From Rikenellaceae bacterium (GTDB lineage: Bacteria > Bacteroidota > Bacteroidia > Bacteroidales > UBA932): DNA of 5,023 bases. Made by a program: the position numbers and the translations under genes. The DNA lies in assembly GCA_900769145.1 (NCBI GenBank), contig CAAGFN010000059.1, forward strand, positions 1-5,023, written 5' to 3'. Of this stretch, positions 1-5,023 are shown one piece after another (the first letter of the stretch is position 1; every line of letters starts with the position of its first letter). A model generated the notes under the pieces. That model saw nothing but the letters and a program-made list of their open reading frames with translations. It ran no database searches and had not been told where the DNA came from.

Positions 1-436
1 AGAATGTCGGGTCCGCCGTCAGTTCGTCGAATGTTACCGGCACGTATCCGAGCTCAGTATTGATTTTCATGACGGCCGCGCCTGTGGTAAGGCCGAAAAT
101 CTTGGCGTTGGGGAACTTGCTTCTGGATAGTTCAAATGCCTTTTTCTTGATGGCCTTTGCAAGTCCTTTTCCCCGGAATTCGGGTTTGACAATGAGTCCC
201 GAATTGGCCACGAATTTCTCATGGTCCCAGCTCTCGATGTAGCAGAAACCTGCGAAAACATCTGCCTTCATCGCAATGATGGCCTTGCCCTCCCTCATCT
301 TCTGTTCAATGTATTCCGGCTTTCTCCTGGCTATTCCCGTGCCTCTTACTTTGGTCGCATCCTCAATTGTCTTCAAAATCTCCGGGATGTATGGAATGTG
401 CTTCTCCGAAGCAACTTCAATGATGAAATCTTCCAT
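1..436 (-). CDS. GNAT-family N-acetyltransferase, C-terminus off window; possible arginine-pathway enzyme
   Basis: The reverse strand reads open from ATG at 436 to the window edge, giving 145 residues. It begins MEDFIIEVASEKHIPYIPEI. The GNAT acetyl-CoA-binding motif A is clear at residues 79-95: strand GLIVK, then the loop R88-G-K-G91-L-A that holds the CoA pyrophosphate, then a helix. RGTGIARR (31-38) and the LTTGAAVMKINTELGYVPV segment (116-134) resemble, from memory, acetyltransferases located just upstream of argG in Bacteroides. A role in acylating glutamate for arginine synthesis is therefore possible, but it is inferred only, because the downstream neighbour lies off the window. The start is uncertain. 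TTG at 448 has AGGAG 8 nt upstream, and ATG at 508 is in frame and lies just after the promoter box, which would add 24 residues. The GNAT assignment is firm; the substrate is not. Confidence 0.85.
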   Translation of the reverse strand, partial: MEDFIIEVASEKHIPYIPEILKTIEDATKVRGTGIARRKPEYIEQKMREGKAIIAMKADVFAGFCYIESWDHEKFVANSGLIVKPEFRGKGLAKAIKKKAFELSRSKFPNAKIFGLTTGAAVMKINTELGYVPVTFDELTADPTF

Positions 437-516
437 CGCTTGTTTCAATTTTACCGCTCCTACGGTTTTTATCTGTTCGTTTTTTGTTATTGTTGTATAA
501 ATATACATTATATGCA

Positions 517-546
517 CAAATATACGCATAATTATCCAAATTACAA
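517..546 (-). promoter_or_regulatory. Bacteroidetes-type promoter for the GNAT gene
   Basis: On the reverse strand there is a perfect -7 box TATATTTG (524-517), matching TAnnTTTG. A -33 TTG lies at 546-544 with a 19 bp spacer. Transcription should start near 513, leaving a 5' UTR of about 65 nt to TTG448 or 77 nt to ATG436. The -33 element lies only about 8 bp from that of the divergent rfbD promoter, so the two promoters sit back to back in the 154 bp between ATG436 and ATG591. Confidence 0.6.
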
Positions 547-553
547 TAGGACA

Positions 554-584
554 TTGGTATATTTATGAAGTTTCACTAATTTTG
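554..584 (+). promoter_or_regulatory. Bacteroidetes-type promoter for rfbD, almost leaderless
   Basis: The -33 TTG is at 554-556, then a 20 bp spacer, then the -7 box TAATTTTG at 577-584, matching TAnnTTTG. Only six bases separate the box from the rfbD ATG at 591. Transcription would normally start about four bases past the box, so the mRNA would have a 5' UTR of roughly 0-4 nt and no room for a ribosome-binding site. Confidence 0.6.
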
Positions 585-590
585 CAGGAT

Positions 591-1496
591 ATGGCACAGA
601 CGATTTTGGTAACAGGGGCTGAGGGACAGCTTGGAAAGGAAATTTCCAGGCTGGCTTCTTGTGTTCGTACACCTGAGGTTAGATTTGTATTCACGGATTT
701 GAGGGATAATCCTGAGACTGGTGTGCAGGCGTTGGATATTACAGATGATGAGGCAGTGGGTGTATTTCTCAGGAAGGAGAAGGTTACGGCTGTAGTGAAC
801 TGTGCCGCCTATACCGATGTGGAGAAGGCGGAGTGCAATCCTGAGGCTGCGGATCTGCTCAATCACGTGGCTGTGGCGGGGATAGCCGAAGCCGCCAGGG
901 AGGTTGGGGCTACATTGATTCATATATCCACTGATTATGTCTTCAGCGGGGAGACCTGCGTTCCTTATCGTGAAATGGACGAGACGGAGCCCACGGGAGT
1001 TTATGGTATTACGAAGCTGGCCGGGGAGAGGGCAGTCATTGACTCCGGTTGCAAATATATCATAATCAGGACTGCCTGGCTGTATTCACCGCACGGAAAG
1101 AATTTCGTGAAGACAATGCTGAAGCTCACTACCGGGAAGAGGGAGTTGAGCGTTGTGGGCGACCAGGTGGGGTCACCGACTTCGGCAACTGACCTTGCCG
1201 CATTGATAATCAAGATAATAGACGATGACATGACTGGTCGGGAAGGAATTTATCACTTCTCCGGCGAGGGCGTCTGCTCCTGGTATGATTTCGCGGTGGA
1301 AATTGCAGCCTTTGCCGGGAATACCGGTTGCGAAATACGGCCTTGCCGTTCCGAGGAATATCCTTCAAAGGTCAGGAGGCCGCATTATTCAGTTCTTGAC
1401 AAGAAGCTGGTCAAGGATGTTTTCGGAGTGAAGATTCCGCATTGGCGTGTCTCATTGGCCGATTGCATTGAAAGAATAAAAAAAGGGGCCTTATAA
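591..1496 (+). CDS. rfbD: dTDP-4-dehydrorhamnose reductase (RmlD)
   Basis: This 301-residue protein is a cytoplasmic extended short-chain dehydrogenase. It catalyses the last step of dTDP-L-rhamnose synthesis, the NAD(P)H-dependent reduction of dTDP-4-dehydro-L-rhamnose. Visible motifs are the Rossmann loop G9-x-x-G12-x-x-G15 in ILVTGAEGQLGKE, the NCAAYTDVEKAE segment (70-81), STDYVFSG (113-120) with the catalytic Thr/Ser, and the active-site Y138-x-x-x-K142. GDQVGSPTSATDLA (190-203) and the RRPHYSVLD end (262-270) are characteristic of RmlD. The length matches the family. ATG591 is chosen over the in-frame TTG at 582, because that codon lies inside the promoter -7 box and MAQTILVTG is a typical RmlD N-terminus. 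The other rml genes are not adjacent, so the gene appears monocistronic here. Its last codons form one arm of a stem-loop shared with the convergent trpB gene. Confidence 0.95.
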   Translation: MAQTILVTGAEGQLGKEISRLASCVRTPEVRFVFTDLRDNPETGVQALDITDDEAVGVFLRKEKVTAVVNCAAYTDVEKAECNPEAADLLNHVAVAGIAEAAREVGATLIHISTDYVFSGETCVPYREMDETEPTGVYGITKLAGERAVIDSGCKYIIIRTAWLYSPHGKNFVKTMLKLTTGKRELSVVGDQVGSPTSATDLAALIIKIIDDDMTGREGIYHFSGEGVCSWYDFAVEIAAFAGNTGCEIRPCRSEEYPSKVRRPHYSVLDKKLVKDVFGVKIPHWRVSLADCIERIKKGAL

Positions 1497-1507
1497 TCAG
1501 CCCCTTT
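1478..1507 (-). terminator. Rho-independent terminator of trpB, overlapping the 3' end of rfbD
   Basis: AAAGGGGC (1482-1489) pairs perfectly with GCCCCTTT (1500-1507) around a 10-base loop. Read on the minus strand, the stem runs straight into a T-rich tract (the complement of 1484-1475, TTTTTTTATT). That makes it a good terminator for the minus-strand trpB, whose stop is about 58 nt upstream. On the plus strand the only U run is the three bases inside the stem, so termination of rfbD would be weaker though still possible. The rfbD stop codon (1494-1496) lies in the loop. Confidence 0.75.
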
Positions 1508-1508
1508 C

Positions 1509-1568
1509 TGTCATCTCCGGGCGAAGCACTTTGTCATCTCGACCGGGCGAAGCGAGTGGAAAAATCTA
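1509..1568. repeat. Two degenerate tandem copies of an intergenic repeat
   Basis: TGTCATCTC followed by CGGGCGAAGC occurs at 1509-1527. It recurs at 1532-1553 as TGTCATCTC-GA-CCGGGCGAAGC, where it continues into GAGTGGAAAAATCTA. The second copy contains an imperfect inverted repeat (CTCG 1538-1541 with CGAG 1553-1556). The form GTCATCTCGACC…CGAAGCG…GTGGA…AATCT resembles short dispersed intergenic repeats I recall from many Bacteroidetes genomes. That family assignment is from memory. The repeat fills the gap between the trpB stop and its terminator, and its end supplies the trpB TAG. Confidence 0.55.
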
Positions 1569-2936
1569 TTTCACTTCCGGAAGTTTGGCAAGGCTTGCCG
1601 CAATATCCTCGTCGGTAGGGATGACATCCGACATTGTCCCGTCATTGAAACTCTCGTAAGCCTTGAGGTCGAAGTAGCCGGTTCCTGTAAGGCCGAACAG
1701 GATGGTCTTTTCCTCGCCTGTCTCCTTGCATTTCAATGCCTCGTCGATGGCGGCCCTGATGGCGTGGCTGCTCTCCGGCGCCGGCAGCGTGCCTTCTACT
1801 CTCGCAAACATCTCTGCGGCCTCGAATACCGATGTCTGCTCCACTGCCCTCGCCTCCATCAGCCCGTCGTGATAGAGCTGTGAAAGGATTGTACTCATTC
1901 CGTGGAACCTCAGCCCGCCTGCGTGGTTTGCTGATGGAATAAACTGGCTGCCAAGGGTGTACATCTTTGCCAACGGGCAGATCATTCCTGTGTCGCAGAA
2001 GTCGTAGGCGAACTTGCCCCTCGTGAAGCTTGGGCAGGATGCCGGCTCCACAGCAATGATTCTGTAGTCGGCCTCGCCCCTGAGTTTTTCGCCCATGAAC
2101 GGACTTATGAGTCCTCCGAGATTGGAACCGCCGCCGGCACAACCGATGATGATGTCAGGCTTGATACCGAATTTGTCCAATGCGGCCTTGGCCTCAAGTC
2201 CTATCACGGTCTGGTGGAGGAGGACCTGATTGAGGACTGAACCGAGAACATATCTGTAGCCTTCATTGCTCACGGCTGCCTCCACGGCCTCCGAAATTGC
2301 ACAGCCGAGACTTCCGGTAGTGTCAGGGAACTCTTCGAGAAGCTTGCGTCCAACATTGGTAGTCATGCTTGGAGAAGGAGTCACCTGTGCGCCGTATGTC
2401 CGCATTACCTCGCGGCGGAACGGCTTCTGCTCATATGAACACTTTACCATGAATACCTTGCAGTCAAGGCCGAAATATGCGCAGGCCATGCTCATCGCGG
2501 TTCCCCATTGACCTGCACCGGTCTCAGTAGTAACACCTTTCAGGCCCTGCTTCTTGGCATAGTAGGCCTGGGCGATGGCAGAATTGAGCTTGTGGCTTCC
2601 GGAGGTATTGTTGCCCTCGAACTTGTAGTAGATTCTGGCCGGTGTGCCAAGCGCCTTTTCCAGGAAGTATGCCCTTACAAGAGGGGACGGGCGGTACATC
2701 TTGTAGAAATTCTGGATTTCCTCCGGGATGTCGAAATATGGGGTGTCGTTATCGAGTTCCTGCTTGCAGAGCTCCTCGCAGAAAATCGGGGAGAGTTCTT
2801 CAAGGGTGAGCGGCTGGCCGGTTCCCGGGTTGAGAAGGGGAGCAGGCTTCACCTTCATGTCCGCCCTGACATTGTACCATTGCGTAGGGATTTCATTCTC
2901 AGCGAGATAAATCTTGTAAGGAATTTTCTTTTCCAT
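1566..2936 (-). CDS. trpB: Stand-alone tryptophan synthase beta chain, TrpB2 type
   Basis: This 456-residue PLP enzyme belongs to the TrpB2/TrpB-like branch. It is expected to condense indole with L-serine to make tryptophan in the cytoplasm. The N-terminal extension ending in RPSPLVRA (82-89) is typical of TrpB2. KFEGNNTSGSHKLNSA (105-120) carries the Schiff-base lysine K116, and TETGAGQWG (137-145) holds the catalytic glutamate E138. GCAGGGSNLGG (265-275) is the PLP-phosphate loop, and LTGTGYFD (416-423) is the C-terminal cofactor-ring segment, with Thr where TrpB1 enzymes have Ser. The length fits TrpB2 (roughly 430-460) and exceeds TrpB1 (about 400). No trpA or other trp gene is adjacent. 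ATG2936 follows an A/T-rich stretch without a Shine-Dalgarno site. A Trp-codon attenuator lies upstream, which supports a role in tryptophan synthesis rather than serine deamination. Confidence 0.95.
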   Translation of the reverse strand: MEKKIPYKIYLAENEIPTQWYNVRADMKVKPAPLLNPGTGQPLTLEELSPIFCEELCKQELDNDTPYFDIPEEIQNFYKMYRPSPLVRAYFLEKALGTPARIYYKFEGNNTSGSHKLNSAIAQAYYAKKQGLKGVTTETGAGQWGTAMSMACAYFGLDCKVFMVKCSYEQKPFRREVMRTYGAQVTPSPSMTTNVGRKLLEEFPDTTGSLGCAISEAVEAAVSNEGYRYVLGSVLNQVLLHQTVIGLEAKAALDKFGIKPDIIIGCAGGGSNLGGLISPFMGEKLRGEADYRIIAVEPASCPSFTRGKFAYDFCDTGMICPLAKMYTLGSQFIPSANHAGGLRFHGMSTILSQLYHDGLMEARAVEQTSVFEAAEMFARVEGTLPAPESSHAIRAAIDEALKCKETGEEKTILFGLTGTGYFDLKAYESFNDGTMSDVIPTDEDIAASLAKLPEVK

Positions 2937-2988
2937 AATCTCAAGGTTTTATTTGTTAATATTCGGTTGCTTATTCAATGCTATGGTC

Positions 2989-3027
2989 AAAAAAGAAAGG
3001 TTCCCGTCGCAGTTGCGGCAGGAACCT
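2989..3027 (-). terminator. Attenuator terminator hairpin in the trpB leader
   Basis: On the minus strand AGGTTCC (3027-3021) pairs with GGAACCT (3004-2998). The stem continues inward through U-G and G-C, a single C/A mismatch, then C-G and G-C, to the loop CAACTG. The 3' arm runs directly into TTTCTTTTTT (about 2998-2989). This is a strong intrinsic terminator about 53 nt upstream of the trpB ATG, after the leader-peptide ORF. Transcripts that stop here would not include trpB. Confidence 0.85.
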
Positions 3028-3063
3028 CTGTGTATCAATATGCATACAAACGGTGCTGACCTC

Positions 3064-3123
3064 CTACGACTTATTCAGTTGTAACAGGCGCCACCACCAA
3101 GTATTGTTGCAAGTAAATCTCAT
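3064..3123 (-). CDS. trpL: Trp leader peptide with three consecutive Trp codons
   Basis: This 19-codon ORF encodes MRFTCNNTWWWRLLQLNKS and ends in TAG. The TGG-TGG-TGG run (3099-3091) is codons 9-11. Tryptophan is rare (only two in the 456-residue TrpB downstream), so three in a row in a short ORF between a promoter and a terminator hairpin is a strong sign of a regulatory leader peptide. The start ATG (3123-3121) is preceded by purine-rich CGGAAAAGAA and lies about 16 nt from the predicted transcription start. The peptide itself need have no function, since translation across the Trp codons is the sensor. The symbol reflects analogy with enterobacterial trpL (14 residues, two Trp codons), not sequence homology. 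Confidence 0.85.
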   Translation of the reverse strand: MRFTCNNTWWWRLLQLNKS

Positions 3124-3142
3124 TTCTTTTCCGTTTCTGTGC

Positions 3143-3173
3143 GCAATTTAGAAAGAGATTTGTAATAATCCAA
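3143..3173 (-). promoter_or_regulatory. Promoter of the trpL-trpB transcript
   Basis: On the minus strand a -33 TTG lies at 3173-3171, followed by a 20 bp spacer and a -7-like box TAAATTGC at 3150-3143. The box deviates from TAnnTTTG in its last two bases, so the promoter may be weak. It predicts a start near 3139, about 16 nt before the leader-peptide ATG, and a leader of about 200 nt before trpB. It lies back to back with the promoter of the divergent HAD gene. Confidence 0.5.
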
Positions 3174-3194
3174 GAAATTTTTGAAAAAAGTTGG

Positions 3195-3202
3195 TAACTT
3201 TG
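3195..3202 (+). promoter_or_regulatory. Promoter -7 box of the HAD gene, almost leaderless
   Basis: TAACTTTG matches TAnnTTTG exactly and lies six bases before the ATG at 3209, the same spacing as at rfbD. No TTG occurs at the expected 19-21 bp upstream; the nearest, at 3181-3183, is only 11 bp away, so the -33 element is weak or absent. A 5' UTR of 0-4 nt is predicted. Confidence 0.5.
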
Positions 3203-3208
3203 CCGCCC

Positions 3209-3913
3209 ATGAAAAAAGAGTATACCTATATTAAAGCGGTTGTCTTCGATGCCGACGATACGCTTTGGAGCAATGAACCACTTTTCCGGGCTGCGGAGCA
3301 GGAATTCTATGACACTCTCGCCGATTTCGGGGAGAGGGATTGGCTCGCATCTGAACTTTTCAAAACAGAGATGTCCAATATGGCAGAACTCGGTTACGGT
3401 GCAAAGGCCTTCACGATTTCAATGGTGGAAACCGCTGTGAGAATCAGCGGAGGCAAGGTCGAGGCATCCAGGATCCAGAAGCTTGTGGATGCAGGCCGCA
3501 GGGTAATGAGAAATCCGTCCATTCCGCTTCCCGGTGTCGTGGAGACATTGTCAAGACTCAGGGAGTCAGGAAAATACAAAATCATACTCCTGACCAAGGG
3601 AGAACTTCTCGGCCAGGAGCTGAAACTTGACAGATCCGGTCTCAGGCAGTATTTTGACCTGGTTGACATTGTATCTGAAAAGGTTCCGCAGGTGTACTCG
3701 GATTTGTGCGACCGGCTCTGCGTGACCCCGTCCGAACTCCTGATGGTGGGCAACTCTTTCAAATCGGACATTGACCCGGTCCTCAAGATTGGAGGCAAGG
3801 GCATTTACATTCCTGCCGAGCAGACCTGGCAGCACGAAATCGTGGATGAGTACGAGCATCCGTCGCTGCTCAGGGCCGACAATATCAGGACAGTGGCCGA
3901 GGTGCTCCTGTAA
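3209..3913 (+). CDS. HAD-superfamily hydrolase (phosphatase-like), substrate unknown
   Basis: This 234-residue cytoplasmic protein has all four HAD motifs. Motif I is VVFDADDTLW, with nucleophile D14 and acid/base D16. Motif II is ILLTKG, with T129. Motif III is K158 in SEKVPQVY. Motif IV is GNSFKSDIDP (181-190), with Mg-binding D187 and D189. The roughly 90-residue helical insert between motifs I and II is a C1-type cap, placing it in subfamily I with small-metabolite phosphatases. Nothing here fixes the substrate, and YjjG-like nucleotidase or phosphoglycolate-phosphatase-like activity are both conceivable. ATG3209 is chosen because the in-frame TTG at 3191 lies upstream of and through the promoter box. 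The gene is divergent from the trp leader and ends 24 nt from the convergent metallopeptidase gene. A short TCCTG/CAGGA hairpin (3906-3919) spans its stop but has no U-tract. Confidence 0.9.
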   Translation: MKKEYTYIKAVVFDADDTLWSNEPLFRAAEQEFYDTLADFGERDWLASELFKTEMSNMAELGYGAKAFTISMVETAVRISGGKVEASRIQKLVDAGRRVMRNPSIPLPGVVETLSRLRESGKYKIILLTKGELLGQELKLDRSGLRQYFDLVDIVSEKVPQVYSDLCDRLCVTPSELLMVGNSFKSDIDPVLKIGGKGIYIPAEQTWQHEIVDEYEHPSLLRADNIRTVAEVLL

Positions 3914-3937
3914 TCAGGACGAGAGCCAGGCTGCATA

Positions 3938-5023
3938 TCAGCAGAGCGCGCTGAATGATGGCCTGAAGGCCTCCCTGATGGCACCGGCAAATATTGACAT
4001 CACTTCCTCGGTCGTGTATCCGAAATATCTGGTGCCAATGTCCACCATACAGTTCACTTCCTTGATATCCAGTTTGTTGTCGCTCATTACCAAGTCCACT
4101 ACGAATCTGAACAGGGCCGGTTTCATATCCGGTCTCAGGGTTAGAATCTCGGAAAGTGACTGGGTGAGAATTTCCAGCGGATTGGCCTTGGCCACTTCAT
4201 CCAGGACATCTTTCGGGAAAAGATGGAATGAGGAAATGGTCTGGAGTATCTGCTCCACCTCCTGATGTGAGACATTGCCGTCCGCATTGGCTATGATGAG
4301 TCCTGCGGCGGAGATGAAATACGGAAGTTTCATGTCCACTTCCTCTGTCCTGATTCTTGCCATTGCGGATATCAGGCTGTTCATTATCCCGTCCAGCTCC
4401 TCCTGTGACGAAGAGTAGGCGAATGCTGCCAGGGCCTCTACCCTGAGTGCGTCCAATGGATGGTCGTGATTGCTGAGACTCAATACATTGCCCTCGGTCA
4501 CGTGGCGGAGCGTCTCGCGGTTGTGACGTATGAAAGCATTGACGTCAATGTTCATTCCCTTGAGATTCAGGCCTGAATGCATCTTGAAGAATGCGGATAC
4601 GCAGGTCCCGACATCCCCGACGGCGAGGAATCCGTACCTGTCAGCCACCAGTTCGCAGAGCTGCTGCCAGAAATTGACCTTAAGCCTCATGAGCAGAGGT
4701 GACATTCCCTCCAAATCCGGATAGACGAATCTTATCAGTTTGTTCAGCCTGTCGTTGCCGTCAATCTGATGCCCTAGCTCGTGTCCTACCACGAACTTCA
4801 GCTCGTCCTCCGACATCATCTCTATAAGGGCTGAGTTGAGGTCAATGATGAGAGGCCTGCCCTTGGTCGTGCCGAAATAGGTGCAGGCATTGATCTGTGG
4901 AGAATTGGTGATGTAGAACTCCACTTCGCGGTCAAATCCGAGATTCTGCCTCACTTCCTGGAGAACGGAATAAAGGCGAGGCATCACTTCCGGCTCAATC
5001 CTGAGTTTCGTGACAGCCAGATG
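3938..5023 (-). CDS. M48-family zinc metallopeptidase with C-terminal TerB-like domain, N-terminus off window
   Basis: The reverse strand is open from the window edge to TGA at 3940-3938, giving 361 residues. The reading continues upstream past the GTG at 4987 as HLAVTKLRIEPE, so the true start is outside. The zinc site is HELGH at visible residues 81-85, with the third ligand E124 in ELVADRYG. HDHPLDALRVEA (about 186-197) matches the M48 segment containing HP and a following Arg. Residues about 217-357 look like a TerB fold: two similar helical halves, each with an acidic loop, IIANADGNVSHQE and LVMSDNKLDIKE. The visible part has no membrane helix or signal peptide, unlike HtpX and Ste24, so a soluble cytoplasmic enzyme is likely unless the missing N-terminus differs. 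Its substrate is unknown. Gly-Asp-rich TerB loops may bind metal, but that is inference. Confidence 0.88.
   Translation of the reverse strand, partial: HLAVTKLRIEPEVMPRLYSVLQEVRQNLGFDREVEFYITNSPQINACTYFGTTKGRPLIIDLNSALIEMMSEDELKFVVGHELGHQIDGNDRLNKLIRFVYPDLEGMSPLLMRLKVNFWQQLCELVADRYGFLAVGDVGTCVSAFFKMHSGLNLKGMNIDVNAFIRHNRETLRHVTEGNVLSLSNHDHPLDALRVEALAAFAYSSSQEELDGIMNSLISAMARIRTEEVDMKLPYFISAAGLIIANADGNVSHQEVEQILQTISSFHLFPKDVLDEVAKANPLEILTQSLSEILTLRPDMKPALFRFVVDLVMSDNKLDIKEVNCMVDIGTRYFGYTTEEVMSIFAGAIREAFRPSFSALC

Larger units (their letters stand above)
2989..3123 (-). promoter_or_regulatory. Tryptophan attenuator (leader peptide, antiterminator and terminator)
   Basis: Minus-strand elements appear in the order of a classical trp attenuator. 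Segment 1 holds the three Trp codons (GGTGGTGGC, 3098-3090) and can pair at 8 of 9 positions with GTCAGCACC (3060-3052). Segment 2, GTCGTAGGAG (3070-3061), overlaps the peptide stop codon. It can pair at 9 of 10 positions, three of them G-U, with segment 3, TTCCTGCCGC (3024-3015), which is the 5' arm of the terminator. A ribosome stalled at the Trp codons leaves segment 2 free to form this antiterminator, so trpB is transcribed. A ribosome reaching the stop covers segment 2, so the terminator forms. A small TGTAT/ATACA hairpin (3048-3044 with 3035-3031) lies within the antiterminator loop. Pairings were done by eye; the mechanism is inferred. Confidence 0.8.

Noticed and set aside
1642..2142. 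A 166-codon minus-strand frame inside trpB.
   Set aside because: It is a shifted-frame shadow of trpB, Arg- and His-rich with no known motif.
2971..3045. A 24-codon minus-strand ORF (ATG at 3045) after an AGGAGG at 3065-3060, reading through the attenuator hairpin.
   Set aside because: The spacing to AGGAGG is about 14 nt, longer than usual, and the ORF is read through the terminator and U-tract. The AGGAGG is better explained as part of the antiterminator segment. Not excluded, but unsupported.
2508..3059. A 183-codon plus-strand open frame antisense to trpB and its leader.
   Set aside because: It lies opposite a well-supported TrpB with conserved motifs, shows no recognisable domain and has no promoter of its own.
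3906..3919. TCCTG-TAAT-CAGGA hairpin over the HAD gene stop codon as a terminator.
   Set aside because: The stem is only five pairs and no T-run follows on either strand, so it is not supported as an intrinsic terminator.

Overview
The window looks like Bacteroidetes chromosome, probably order Bacteroidales. Three intergenic regions carry the TAnnTTTG -7 box of that phylum, two of them with a TTG -33 element 19-20 bp upstream. Classical Shine-Dalgarno sites are mostly absent before the large genes, and the proteins read like Bacteroidales homologues. It is a housekeeping region of moderate G+C; no phage, transposon, CRISPR, tRNA or rRNA is visible.

Layout. Positions 1-436 (minus, 3' end off the window) hold a GNAT acetyltransferase of the type I recall next to arginine-biosynthesis genes in Bacteroides. 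It is divergent from rfbD (591-1496, plus), encoding dTDP-4-dehydrorhamnose reductase. A stem-loop at the end of rfbD and a short tandem intergenic repeat separate it from a convergent gene (1566-2936, minus) for a stand-alone TrpB2-type tryptophan synthase beta chain. That gene has a leader of about 200 nt with its own promoter. A HAD hydrolase (3209-3913, plus) is divergent from the leader. An M48-type metallopeptidase with a C-terminal TerB-like domain (3938-5023, minus, 5' end off the window) converges on it.

The main discovery is in the trpB leader. It holds a 19-codon ORF with three consecutive Trp codons (peptide MRFTCNNTWWWRLLQLNKS). A strong hairpin with a U-tract follows, and a segment overlapping the peptide's stop codon can pair with the hairpin's 5' arm. 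This is the architecture of classical ribosome-mediated trp attenuation, here in a Bacteroidetes and controlling a lone trpB2 with no trpA beside it. It suggests the enzyme is made in response to tryptophan starvation and acts in tryptophan synthesis or indole salvage.

The genes do not form one pathway. They are single transcription units in alternating orientation, each with its own promoter where the promoter is in view.
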